Assembly (NCBI GenBank): GCA_015847255.1
Contig: JADLZK010007649.1
Coordinates: 248,001-312,000 of the forward strand
Direction of reading: 5' to 3'
Source: Hyparrhenia diplandra
Lineage: Eukaryota; Streptophyta; Magnoliopsida; Poales; Poaceae
DNA length: 64,000 nt
The notes beneath the pieces are model-generated. The model was not told the origin of the DNA. It worked only from the letters and a program-made list of their open reading frames with translations, and searched no databases. A program made the translations under genes and the position numbers. Numbering within the stretch: the stretch's first letter is position 1; each line of letters opens with the position of its first letter. Below, in pieces: positions 36,669 through 48,749 of this stretch.

Positions 36669-39600
36669 TTAGAGAAAGTAGTTGATAGTTGGGGAGTTGA
36701 TATGGCTGATCTTGTCGTTCTCAGATGAGCATCCTGTCGACAAGGATTCATACAACTTCTTGCTGCATGTCAACTTGAGATACCTTGGGGTTATAGCTGT
36801 CAGATATTCTGGAAGTGTCTCCATGTTGGCGTCCTCCATCTCCATGTTGTCCAGTGACGGGACTCCTTCCAGGACCTCCATAGTTGGGCACCGGATGATC
36901 CTTATCTTCTGCAACCTGGAGAGGCTTCTGATCCTTGTAAGCTTAGGGCAGTCGAATACTTCAAGGTCCACAACCGAAGGGAAGTTATCCACATACATCA
37001 GGTTGCACAACTCGACCAGGTACAGTTCTCTCAAAGCGAGCCTCTTCGTGCTAGCGAGCCCCGTTGGAAGACAGCTCAGCTTACAATTGAAAATCATGAT
37101 TCCATATAGAGCAGGCATAGCCATAGCATCTACAGTACAACCCTCGCCCGGCTCTTCCCAGTCCCATTGCTCCCATTCACACAAGCCAGCTAGACCAAGT
37201 TTTACCAGATTAGGAAAACCTACTACTGATTTATCAGTGGCAATACCTCCACCCACCAGCAGGGAGGAGGGCGACTGGAATTCAGGCCCAACAATCTTGA
37301 TGGCAGGTGCGTCTTGAATGGTCAGTGACTCCAAACAAGGAAGCTGGCACAACCCGTTGGGTAGTTGGGTGCAACAGTCAAGGTTGTCCATCCCTAAATT
37401 CCTCAGGCTCTTAAAGCCACATGTAGCTGGAACCATCATCCAATTTGGTAGCCGGCTACCAAAGTATCCGCTAATGCATAGATATTATATGTTGCATGGA
37501 GGGGTGAGCTTTTCAATTACTTCCTCCACTACTCTCTGCTGCTGCTGCTTGTTGACTTCATCCCTCAGTCCCATGAATCGGCTGCTACTCCACTGTAGTT
37601 CCAAGCAATCAAGGTGCTCCTTGCTACTAATCATGGCTATTTCAGCCGACGAGCTAGCCGGCACATTTTCTAGGCCATGCAAAGAAAGCTTCCTAAGGTG
37701 GGAAAGTGGCCTTATCTCGTCCAAGCTGCACCAGCCCCCATCCCCATCCATGTCCAAATGTACTCGGAACCCACAAAGTATTCTTAGATTTGTTAACTGA
37801 CCAAACCCCTTGGGTATTAAGACATTTTCATGGGAACCATACATGCTAAGAGTTCTTAGGTATAGAAGCTGTGTAATGCTGCTAGGGAGATGGTTTAGCT
37901 GTGGACAATAGTGAACCAGAATGTGCTGCAAGAACTTCATCCTATGAATGTCTCCAGGTAGCCTAGATATATTTGTATTCTCAAAGTGGAGGTACCTCAG
38001 GTGCCTCAGTTGACATAGAGAGTCAACCAATGTATCACAATCAGTTCCCCATATCCAAAGCACTCTAAGAGTAGACAACCTCCCTAATGAGTCGCTAGGC
38101 TGAACATTAATTCTGTGATTTATAATTAACGTTCTTACTGATTTGTACTTGTATAGAATATCCCATTCTAGTGTTGACCTGGTTGTTGATCCAATAGACA
38201 ATCGACGTACCTGGCTTTGCTTGCTACCACCTCCATCTCGCTCATCCTGGACCACCAATGATTCTTCTTTAGACATAAACTCAGCAAAAGATCGCACCAC
38301 GTCATGCATGGTGCATGCGTATCGAGTGAGAGCTGATGCTTCAGTTGGCTCAATAAGATTCCTCATGATTAACTCCTGGTAGTACCCATCTGCTATTTCT
38401 TCTAGCCGATCATCATATGAACTGCTTCTGTCTCGCGGATAGATAAATCCCTCACTGATCCACATCGCAACAACTTCAACCTGCAAAATCTTTGTACCTT
38501 TTGGAAAAATTGAGCAGTACAGGAAGCACTGCTTCAGATGGGGAGACAAATCCTCATAGCTCAAGTAGATCGTGTTGTCTAGTTCCTTAGGCAATCCATC
38601 TACTGACCATGCGTCATGGTTCAAAACAGCCTCCCAATCACCCTTGGTTCGGTACTTTGTACTTAGCAGACCTCCCATCACTTTGATAGCAAGTGGTAAA
38701 CCACCACACTTCCTGATAATTTTCATCCCGACATCTCTTATGTGATCTGTTCCTTCACGTACCTACCAGCGTTTGAAGACAACTGGTTAGCAAACAAGTA
38801 AACATGCAACCATTTCCACTATTACAAAACATTGAATTCACAAATCTAATTGTAAAATAATGACAGGTCTTTATTAGCTGTGTAAAATCTGTATTACTTT
38901 TTTATTAGCAGTTTAGTTTGGCATCAATAGAGGCGGTCATTGTAAAGAAGCCTGCCTCCAGAAATAGCCCTATAAAGAGGCGGCCATTAGGTTGGCAAGC
39001 CTTAGTTTGGCAAGCCTTATGTGTGCTCGTGCGTTGCAACATGAGATTAAATTTTTATTATTTTCCTGAAAACTCATGTGGTAAGTGGACTTAAGACTAT
39101 TTTTAACTATTTCAGAGCTACTAAAACATTCAAATGCTAATATAAGCTATTAAAAAATAATCCATCTAAAATACTATATATAATTCATCCATAAAAATGA
39201 ATATGCACAATGCTATGTTCGACTATGTAGACCAAACAAACGTGTATACGTTAGGAAAAATAATGACATAGTAATTAATGACACTTGTCATGGGTAGAAA
39301 ATATCATTAGCAAACAACATAGTAATGACACAATTCACATTAAGTTATATTAATAAAGGGCGTACCTAGTGCCGTAGGCTTCCGCACTGCGGGGTCTGGG
39401 GAAGGGAAAAATAGCTGACGGCCTTTCCTGCAAGTGCAGAGGCTGGGGCTTGAACCCCTGGACCTCTTGGTCACAGGCGGTAAAGCTCTACCGCTTGCAC
39501 CAGGGCCGCCCTTCCACATTAAGTTATATTAATACTTAGGATAATAATTTTTTTTGGAACCACTAAGAGTAAAACAATTTCAATAAGTATATTTAACTGA

Positions 39601-40827
39601 ATGCACATTTAGTTGCAATAAACTAAACTTTTTCAGCCACAGAATCTTGTATAGTCTAACCTGAGTTGGCGTCGGTGGCAGTTGTTTGTTGAGCAAGGAC
39701 CAAGCATCATCTTCATCGAGTGGGCTGACATGGTGTTGGTGGAATGATGCTCCCATTCGATGAGCAAGGTCTTCTAATCTTGTAGTGATGAGGACCCAGT
39801 TCCCCTGTTGTTTCTTGCAGGCATTCTTGATCGGTACAGAAAGAACATGACTCCAAGCTTCGTTACTCCAAACATCATCTAAGACCAGGAGGAACTTGCC
39901 CATGGACAAGGTGTTGGTTAGTGTCCTCGTGAGGAGAGTTATGTCTTGCACCCCGCCATGGACTCCCCCAGCATGCTCAATTGCTGTCTGAAGGAGCTCA
40001 ACCTTGTTGAAGATTTGGGTAATGCTAAGCCATATCTTCAGTTTGAAGTGTTGTTGGGGTGTTGTGTTATTGAAGATCTTCTAGGCAAGGGTAGTTTTTC
40101 CCATGCCGCCAGTGCCTACGATGGACAACACCTTGATGTCGTGGTGGTTATCATTAGTTATAAGTAACTGGCTAAGCTCCTTTGTTTCCATCTCAATTTT
40201 ATTACCAACAATGGATGACTCGTTGAACTCAGATGTCATCTTTTGACTGTACCTTTCTGGAGCTATTTGCATTCTTGGCTCCTGGTTATTAGAACTGAGG
40301 CTAATGATGAATTTGTACATGTCCGCCTCCTTGCGGATGCCTTCAAGCCGCTGGTTCAGCTCTTTGATGCGGCCCGCTATCTCATGGGTGAACACCGGAT
40401 TCCGCAGACAGAAAATGAATCTCTGGAAGAAATCTTGCATCTTCTCTATGCCCCCGCACGTGATGAGGCTGACGATGGGGTTTTGAAGGCACACCAGCAG
40501 TGGCTGGCAACAAGCTAGCAAATTCTGCTCCCTGCTCTCAGCACCTTCTCCCTGTTCCCTGTGCTCGTCAGCCTCGAGCTGACAGAGCTCCATGATGTCG
40601 GTGGCATCGTACATGGCGTCCTTCAGCTTGTTAACCCATCTTTGGACACTCTCGTCAGTGATGCGCCTCCTTTCGGCATCTGAGACAAAGGCTCTGAGAC
40701 TTTCCATGGTGCCGTCCAGCTTGGTGATCTCGCCAGAGACACCCAACAGCATGGACACCTCTTCTTGTGCCATGTCTGTTATCAGCTTCTTGACGTAGCG
40801 TGCCAAGGCGTCGAGGACGGCCGCCAT
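36669..40827 (-). pseudogene. CC-NB-LRR resistance gene with two in-frame stops
   Basis: An intracellular immune receptor of the RGA/Rx_N type. The start ATG is at 40827 (MAAVLDALARYVKKL). Exon 1 ends at 39661 and exon 2 runs 38762-36669, with an 899-bp phase-0 intron. Domains by residue: coiled-coil 1-90 (DATDIMEL is EDVID-like), P-loop GTGGMGKTT 239-247, kinase-2 FLLVLDDVW 312-320, RNBS-B WVLITTR 344-350, GLPL 410-413, MHD 541-543, then LRRs to 1086. All segments are in one frame, yet codon 249 is TAG (40083-40081) right after the P-loop and codon 815 is TAA (37487-37485) inside the LRRs. Both fit single C-to-T changes of glutamine codons. The rest is uninterrupted, so loss is recent or the allele is a truncation. 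Translation would stop after 248 residues. Confidence 0.9.
39356..39514 (-). mobile_element. tRNA-derived SINE (Au-like) in the NLR intron
   Basis: Read on the minus strand it begins GGGCGGCCCTGGTGCAAGCG, contains a pol III A box (TGGTGCAAGCGG) and a B box-like GGTTCAAGCCC, and ends CCCCAGACCCCGC to GGTACGCCCTTTA. These landmarks match the grass Au SINE as I remember it. A perfect 20-bp target-site duplication flanks it (39336-39355 and 39515-39534), so it is a recent, complete insertion. It lies inside the NLR intron in the same orientation as the gene. Confidence 0.92.
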
Positions 40828-41657
40828 GGCTCGAGCAGACCTCCTACATGAGCAAGTAAAGCACCAAATATTAGATGCAGCCAAATTAGATCCCCAAGAA
40901 AAACTGCTAACTTGTGTAGGCAGGAACTAGAACTACACTGTGCAGCCAAAGAGGAGATGTGAAAAGATCCATCGGCCAAGCAAAGCAAGCTAAATATAGT
41001 TTTGAGAACACATCAAGATGGATAGAGTTCATCATCCTCATCATCATTAATCTTCTATTTCTTTCGAGGATAATCATTAATAGAGCAAAGAAATGTACAT
41101 AGATAGAGGGAATAGAGCAGATCGAACGAAGATGTGCAGGCACCTTGCTTCTCCCTGGCTGTATGCCACTACCAGGTACACCTAGTGATTTCCTCTGCTC
41201 TGCGTCTGCTACAAAGAAATAAAAGGATTGGACTCCTAGGTGAAGCTGAAGCAGCAGCAGCTCTAACTCCAAAGTTTGGTCCGGGGACAAGGTTTAAGCA
41301 ACTTTGGACGATGGGTGAGCTGAGGAGGAGGATGAGGAGGTCGGGATTGCTGCTACGCTAGTTATCAATTATAATTGATTCGGTCTGGGGACAAGATTTA
41401 GGCAACTTTGTGGTGAGAGAGAGAGTAGTACAGAGCAAGAGATTTTTGATTGTTTGTGCGGACAAGGTTGCGTAGCAAGGCTGCATTGTAGGCCAACGAT
41501 TTCGTCCCAAGTGCTAGCAGTGACAACTGGTGTGGAGCACAGTGCTATTGGCAACTTTGCATCGATAGTCAATAAGCTGTAACTATAGAGGGGCCCTGTC
41601 CGGTCTCCCGGCCCTTTCCTTCCAGCCGTCCTCGTTCTCGTTGTGAAAAGATAACTA
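40828..41657. other. Upstream region of the NLR gene
   Basis: A possible 5' untranslated intron acceptor (TGTAG before GAGG) lies just upstream of the start codon. A diverged repeated phrase GGGGACAAGGTTTAAGCAACTTT occurs in short form at about 41281 and 41388. No other gene is seen. Confidence 0.4.
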
Positions 41658-41909
41658 CTCGGATGGTATTAGAAGTCGTTTAGGACAGCGACACGGTCTC
41701 CAAAACACAACTTTGACCTCTTATTATTATAAAAATATTTATGGAGATGTGATATATGTATACTTTTATCAAAGTATTTTTTAAGACAAATCTACTCATA
41801 TAATTTTTTACATTTACAAACTCAACAACTTAAAAGTTATTGATGATTTATATTCCCGATGTTTGACCCAAACCTTGTCCAAAAGCGACTTCTAATACCA
41901 TCCGGAGAG
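41658..41909. mobile_element. Stowaway-type MITE (about 250 bp)
   Basis: Long terminal inverted repeats: GGATGGTATTAGAAGTCG at the left and its complement CGACTTCTAATACCATCC at the right, both flanked by TA. The interior is AT-rich with a TTTGACC phrase near each end. Confidence 0.82.
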
Positions 41910-42292
41910 TATGTGCAGAGATGGTTGTTAAATTAGACACTGCATTTTTAAGTTTTGCTCACGAGATTGCTTCCTAAAAAACAAAAGCAATGCTTGATTT
42001 TTCTCGACTATGAAGAGGGTTTGCACATCTAGACCAAAATAGTGAAGGTTACTGCGACGTGCAACATGTGACACACTTGGAGGGAACCGAGTTATATAAG
42101 CGTTTCTGCCCTCGGTAGCAGTAAGAGATCAAACCTATTACTCATTAGTTGTACTACCCAGTTACCACCGTCGATCAGTTGCTCTTACATAAATACCACA
42201 TATATGGATGGGCCAGATCATTAAACGACGACGATGTGCAAATGAATTTTTGGGGGATGGATCTAATAAACCAATCTCCATAATGATCCGTT

Positions 42293-42423
42293 CACTATGG
42301 GAAACACGATCTTTGCCGTGTGTTTAGATCTTTGCCTAGCGTTTTATTTTGGGCACTCCGAGTGCCAAATCGAAAATACACGGCAAAAAAAAAACTCGGC
42401 ACAAAGGGCGAGTTTCATTAGTG
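42293..42423. mobile_element. Miniature CACTA element (131 bp)
   Basis: It begins CACTATGGGAAACACG and ends with the complement of CACTAATGAAACTCG. Between are TTTGCCGTGTG and CACTCCGAGTGCC-like motifs typical of CACTA subterminal repeats. The flanks GTT and TTG are not an exact 3-bp duplication, so the end assignment could be slightly off. Confidence 0.65.
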
Positions 42424-42487
42424 TTGGTACATTCACTGCATTTGTCACTCGGACAAGTATATATAAGAATGGAGGAACAATAGTGAC

Positions 42488-43967
42488 TGTTATGAAATAG
42501 TGTCTCTCAACAGACACCCCTTCAGCAGACGTCGGTTCACGGCGATCTGATCCATCGAGTACAAGATTAGTGGATAAGATTAGATAGTTTTACTCTCAAA
42601 GGACATGTCCTTTGGGAGCGATCGTGTCCCTTCATGACACCTGTTCACTTGTATAAATATGTTTGAGAGATCAATGAAAAGAGCAGTTCTTCCAATCACT
42701 TGCTCATTTGGTTTTGTATTCTTACATGGAGGTACAACTATTTCATGAAGTCTTCTAAACATACTCTAATTGTGACCTCTACTAATCATTCTAAAATTAT
42801 TGCTCCATTTGAGGCATCACATGAATGTGTATAGCTTCACAGAATGATTAACCACATACAACAATCATGTGGTATTGATTCGGTTGAATCACCTACAATT
42901 ATCTATTAAGATAATTCGCTTTGTGTTACAGAGATGCAAATAGGTTACATCATAAAGAGTAATGTCACTAGCACATTGCCCCTAAATCGTTTTATTCCCA
43001 TGAAAGTGGGGAAATAAACATCTTGCAAATCAAGTCATGCAATAATCTTGTTGACCTAGTTTTTAAATCGTTACCATATTCTATGTTTCAGAATTTTGTA
43101 CATTAGATTGGTATGTGAAGATTCAAAGTTTGTAAGAATCGGGGAGACATCTCTTAGATGTTAACCTGTACAACATCATATTATACTCTTTTCTTTCATA
43201 AGTTTTACTCATAAGATTTCTTGTGAAAGTTTTTAATGAGGTAATATTAACATAAGCATGTGCCATATTTTCTACTTTCCCTATAGGTTTTTTTTTTTTT
43301 TTGGAAATATCAAAGACACATATTGCCCTCACAACTCATCTATGGTTTTTCCTTGAAAAGGTTTTTCATGTGAGTTATCTATAGGCAATACCAATAATAT
43401 GTTGTCATATTTTCTCCCTTTTTTTCAATGGGTTTTTTACGGGGAGTTTTAGCAACATATCACTTTATATTGCTCCTCATGTTTTCCTAAAAGGTTTTTG
43501 GGGGAGTTATCTTTATGTCGTATCACCAATATTTTTTTTTCCCTCTTTGGGGTTTTTAATGGGATACCAATGACATATATAGTGATTTATTTAAATCACA
43601 AAGAAATATGTTATTTTCTTCTTATTTTCGATAAGGTTTAAAGGAGTTTTTATAGCATATCCATATATTCCTCAGATTTTTCTCATAGGGTTTTTGAGGA
43701 ATCTAGCTTACAGCTGCATTGATCTCAAGAAAGATTCGACCGAGGGGAGTGTTATGACTTCGGCAAACGTCGGTTCACGAAACAATCTCATCCATCGAGT
43801 ACAAGATTAGTGAATAGGATTAGATAGTTTTACCCGTAAAGGGCATGCCCTTTGGAACAGTCGTGTCCCTTCATAACACCCCATCACTTTCGTATAAATA
43901 TGTTTCGAGAGATCAATGAAAGAGACGATTCCTCCAATCACTTGTTCATTTACATTCACTTCTAACA
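42488..43967 (+). mobile_element. Small LTR retrotransposon (copia-like), non-autonomous
   Basis: The left LTR is 42488-42726 and the right LTR 43750-43967. They begin TGTTATGA and end in CTTACA or CTAACA. The 5-bp duplication GTGAC flanks the element exactly (42483-42487 and 43968-43972). The left LTR has about 25 extra bases near its start. The LTRs share CATCGAGTACAAGATTAG and a TATA-like GTATAAATATG. A purine tract GAGGGGAG stands directly before the right LTR. The 1-kb interior holds no gag or pol, only diverged repeated GGTTTTT-rich phrases and AT-rich sequence, so it must rely on another element. LTR divergence shows an old insertion. Confidence 0.9.
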
Positions 43968-44296
43968 GTGACAAAAGAAGTGGACTAAAAGTAATGGAAG
44001 CACAACTCTCTCTGATGGTGACTACAAATGGACTATAAGTGCAAATAAATTATAGATAAGTTTATCAAAACTGAATAGAAATCATATAGTATCTATAATT
44101 ATAAATGTACCATTAGAAAATGAACAGAACAAAAAAGCGTGATAATAAAAAAAAACACATTTTTAGTGAGCAAAACAAGGTGATTGTTCCATGAATGAGG
44201 GGCCTCCTTCAACCACCGGATGGTCCTTCTATTTATTGCAGACTTTGTCCATTGTGGCTGGCTGGCTCAATAATTCCGGGCATGCCTGCCTGATCA

Positions 44297-45447
44297 GTTG
44301 GTATATGTCTTCATCAGTCATAACTCGTCACCGGTTTTTGAGGTGTGTACGTGCTTGGACACAGGACTCATTATTCTCAGTCATCACTCACTACATTGGT
44401 CATTCTCAGGGGCAGTGGTCCTGGCTCATCAGATATATTGGCACTCTTGGGTTCAAATGCTAACTATCCGTCCATGTCCCCCGCCAGCTCCTCCCTTCGT
44501 CCTAAAATAAATGATGTTTTATGTTTTCATACCATAAATTGTCTTTCGATTTGTATAAAATACGTGTAATATTTATATCTTCAAATAAATTTATTAAAAA
44601 ACTAGACTCAAAGATCTTTCCGATGATACTAATTAGTTAGCATAAATATTTATATATTTTAATATAGAATTGCCGGCAGTTATTTCTCGGGAAAGTGAAA
44701 ACGTCATTTCGTCATTTATTTTTGGGACGGAGGAGTACACAGTACTAGAATTCATTGATCCATCAGATAGACGACAGAGATTTTTGCTATCATCAGTCTT
44801 GTTCGTCCCCACTACTGCAGCAGACAATGCAATAATCCCATACTGAAGAAATTCCGGTGCATGCCAGTTTCCGGTATCCATCCATGCATGTCACCTCCCA
44901 GCAACACAGTAGTACCAGAAATTGACTGATCCATCGGATAGACCGGAGGCTTTGTCTATCCGATGCACAAAGTTCTGTCGAGCGCGGGGGCACCATGAAC
45001 CACCTGCACATTTGGACACTGGATCCGAAGATGCTTGCCTTGTGCAATCTTCAGAGATCACTGATAATCTTGTGCTTTGCCACACGTCATGCTCGACAGC
45101 TCATGCTGGGAAGTTCTGCACATATCTCAATCAGGATGGTAAGCTCCTCGTACAGGAGGGCCATTTGCTCTGCTTCCCTCGGATAGCAGAGGGCCTTCCA
45201 TAATACTGGTGCAGTCCAGTAGAGAAAACAGAGGACACGGCGTTGCCACGGAGATCAGAGAAGGACAGAACAACTCCAAATCGGCCTTATACTGAGGAGG
45301 CTGAGTAAGATCGATCAACAATAATGATTTGAATTCCTGACTACATGATCATCAATCGGGACAGTTGGTACATGTCTTCGTCAGTCATCACTCATCACCG
45401 GTTTTTGAGGTGTGTACGTGCTTGGACACAGAAGTCATTATTCTCAG
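44297..45447. repeat. Pair of 84-bp direct repeats
   Basis: Bases 44297-44380 and 45364-45447 match at all but about eight positions; both contain CACCGGTTTTTGAGGTGTGT and the following ACGTGCTTGGACACAG. The stretch between contains a Stowaway MITE and no gene. The family is unknown. Confidence 0.85.
44491..44735. mobile_element. Stowaway MITE (about 245 bp)
   Basis: The left end CTCCCTTCGTCCTAAAATAA and the right end complement CTCCGTCCCAAAAATAAATG pair as inverted repeats, and TA follows the right end. The inner phrase AAATGATGTTTT also pairs with GAAAACGTCATTT. Confidence 0.82.
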
Positions 45448-45639
45448 TTGAGGTGCTCTTCTATTGGCTCAAAGAGTTCTTTTTTCTTTCTTGAAACTAT
45501 ATATGAAACTTTAAATATTACTCCCTAATTTACAAATTGCAAGTTATTTTATTTTTTTCAAGATATACATTTCCGGTGTTTGATTAATTCCACGGGGCCA
45601 GCTGAACAATTCTGGTGTCTCAATGATTTGCTAGGCCAG

Positions 45640-48600
45640 TCTACTCTACTTTAATCCTATGTGGCGTTGATCGAAAAAATTTCAACCTATGGACTTTGAT
45701 TGATAACCTTGGCAGTCTCCAAAAATTGTATCTTTGTGGTTTCGACATTTCGGCCAGTCCAGCCAATTTGATGCATGCCTCTTCTGCCAATACAACGCCG
45801 GGTCTCAGAGAGTTAAGCTTAGTGTTGTGCACGATCACCGGCAGCCGTTTTGATACTCTTCTTTCCAAGCTTGCCAATTTAGTGGTCCTAAAACTTGTAG
45901 GATCTGATCATATAGATTTGAGCCTCCATACCTTGATCGACAGCCTTGGCGGTCTCCAAAGTCTATATCTTGAAAGGTTAAACATTTTGGCCAGTCCAAC
46001 CGATTTGGGGCGTGCTTATTCAGCCAATACAACGTCGGGTCTCAAAGAGCTAAACATTGACTCATGCACCATCACTAGTGGTCGTTTGGATACTCTTTTT
46101 ACTAAGCTCCCATCTCTTTCCAACTTGGTTGTGCTAAGCCTCTCAGGCGATGATCTTAAAAATTTGAGCCTTGATGTCTTGATTGACAACCTTAGAAGTC
46201 TACAAAAGCTATATCTTGATTCTGTCAACATTGATGTAAGTTCTACCAGGTCGGTATTACATCATTCTCCTTCTACCAATACAACACCAGGTCTGCAAGA
46301 GGTAAGGATGCAAGGTTGTACGATCACTGCCATATTCATATTGCTCTTGCTAAGTTCCGGTTTCTTTCCAAGTTGATCCTTGATGGCAGGCCCTGCTCTG
46401 GTGCCAGAACATTTCAAGGAGTTCTCATCGCTCACAGTTCTTAGTCTCCAAAGCTGTGGGCTGACTGGCATCTTCCTCCGGATATTTCATATCAAAAGCT
46501 TGGTAGTGCTGGATGTATCAGGGAATGAGAATCTATTTGGAGAGTTGCCAGAGTTCATAAATGGCAGCGCATTCCAGGTTCTGAAGCTTAATGGAACCAA
46601 GTTTTCAGGAAAAATACCAATATCTATCCATAACCTCCGAAACCCGGTAGAGTTGGACTTCTCTAATTGCCAATTCCAAGGCCAAATCCCACCCTTCACT
46701 CAATGGCCAATGATTTCATCAATTGGCTTATCAGGTAACAACCTAAATGGTTCATTACCTTCTGATGGCTACCTTGCTCTACATAACCTAACCAATGTTG
46801 TTCTTCGTAACAACTTGATAAGTGGTGTCATACCTGCATCTTTGTTTTCCAACCCTTCTTTGGAGTATTTAGATCTCTCGCGAAACAGTTTCACTGGAAA
46901 TTTTCTACTGTATCCCAACATATCTTCTAAGTTGGCAACACTTGATGTCAGCAATAACAATCTGGAAGGACCAGTCCCAAAACTACTGGAGTTTGTAGGA
47001 CTGCAAGTGTTGGATCTTTCATCAAACAATCTCACTGGAATTGTGGATCTAAGTTTCATGAAGAATAATAAGGACCTTCATCATCTTTCACTATCCTTTA
47101 ATAAGTTGTCTGTTGTCTTAGAGGAAGATGGCAATCACTCCTACACAGAATATCCAGAAATACAGTATCTGGGGTAGGCATCATGTAACATATCATATGT
47201 TCCTAAGTTCTTGATGAAACATCGTTGTATTAACTATTTGGACCTTTCACATAACAATATTGGTGGACGCATACCCGATTGGATATGGGGAACTGCAGCA
47301 GATATGGCAGATGACCCTGCCCTTGATCTCTCTCATAATTTATTTACTAGCATTGCTACAAATTTATCAGATACATTATTTTCAGATCTTGATCTCCATT
47401 CAAACATGATTGAGGGAGCACTCCCAATACCCCCATTGTACATTCGCCAGTTGGACTACTCCAATAACCATTTCAATTCTTCTACCATGCTCGAGTTTTG
47501 GTCACACATTATCTACGACACCATGCTCCTGTCATTGGCAAACAATAGCCTTATTGGAGAAATTCCCCATTTCATATGCAATGCAACTTATATTGAAGTT
47601 CTAGACCTTTCTTTTAACAACTTCAGTGGATTAATACCACCCTGCTTGTTGAAGGATAAGGATTGGCTTCAGATGCTGAACTTAAGAGGTAACAATTTCA
47701 ATGGATCCTTGCCTCAAGACATCAATAAGAATTGTGCACTTCGAATAATAGATCTCAATGGCAACAAGTTGGAGGGAAAATTGCCGGTGTCAATGACCAA
47801 TTGTCACATGCTTCAAGTCCTAGACGTTGGAAACAACCTGATAAAGGATACTTATCCAGAGTGGCTGGGAGTGCTTCCTCTGTTGGTGCTTATTCTGAAG
47901 TCAAACAAGTTTCATGGTCCGATCGATTACTCTGGGATGAACAAACTGCAGGTTCTGGACCTGTCTTCAAACTCTTTTAACGGCAGCATACCTACACAAT
48001 TCCTAAAGCAATTCAAAGCTATGATGGTGGTTTCTTCAGGAGCTCCCAACTATGTCTCAATTATCACACCATCACTACCATATGAATTCTCATTAATAGG
48101 ATTTCCTTCAATTTACCATCCATACTACAGTGAATTTACCACGGTCACACTCAAGGGGCGAGAAATAGCTCTGGCACATATACTTTCAGCATTCATGTCC
48201 ATTGATCTCTCAAACAACAACTTCGAGGGTATCATTCCCGACGAGATTGGCGACCTGAAGTTCCTCAAGGGCCTCAACCTGTCCAGGAACTCCTTCACCA
48301 GCAGGATCCCTCCCCGGGTTGCGAACATGTTGCAGTTGGAATCACTTGATCTCTCTGTCAATAATCTCTCCGGGGAGATCCCTCCTGCAATGGCACAGAT
48401 GTCGTTCCTTGAGGTACTCAACCTCTCCTACAACCGCCTGTCAGGGCCTATACCACAATCTGGCCAGTTCTTGACGTTCCCAGACTCATCATTTCTAGGG
48501 AACAATGGGCTGTGTGGGAAGCCACTGCCGCGCCTGTGCAAGATGAATGACGGGCCACCAGCTGCTGTGACACCAGGCTCTTCTAAAGAGGTGGATTGGG

Positions 48601-48749
48601 AAATCTTGTCAGTTGAGGCAGGGGTTGTTTCAGGCTTGGCCATCGTGGTTACAACCATGCTGCTGTGGGGCAACGGGAGGAGGTGGCTATACTGGCATGT
48701 GGACAGGTCTCTGTTGTATGTTCTTCAGCCATGGATGTTAAATATGTAA
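45640..48749 (+). pseudogene. LRR receptor-like protein gene, 5'-truncated and interrupted
   Basis: A plasma-membrane LRR protein of the Cf/Hcr type, without kinase. More than 25 LRRs of the plant extracellular type are visible, for example LSGNNLNGSLPSDG, LDLSSNNLTGIV and LNLSRNSFTSRIPP. An island domain follows, then YNRLSGPIPQSGQFLTFPD, the SFLGNNGLCGKPLPRLC cap, a transmembrane helix (VVSGLAIVVTTMLLW) and a short tail ending at 48749. The signal peptide and LRR N-cap are absent; similarity starts abruptly near 45640. One frame runs through most of it but is broken by a TAG at 47175-47177, which replaces a leucine codon (TTG). A pair of shifts at about 46335 and 46385 also moves a 50-bp LRR segment into another frame. 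The start of the frame at 45696 is not an ATG. It is a paralogue of the fragment at 35499-36014. Confidence 0.88.

Noticed and set aside
36682..37317. 211-codon plus-strand frame
   Set aside because: Antisense of the NLR LRR region; the minus strand has clear homology.
39356..39514. tRNA gene
   Set aside because: The A and B boxes belong to a SINE with a longer body and a 20-bp target duplication; it does not fold as a plain 73-nt tRNA.
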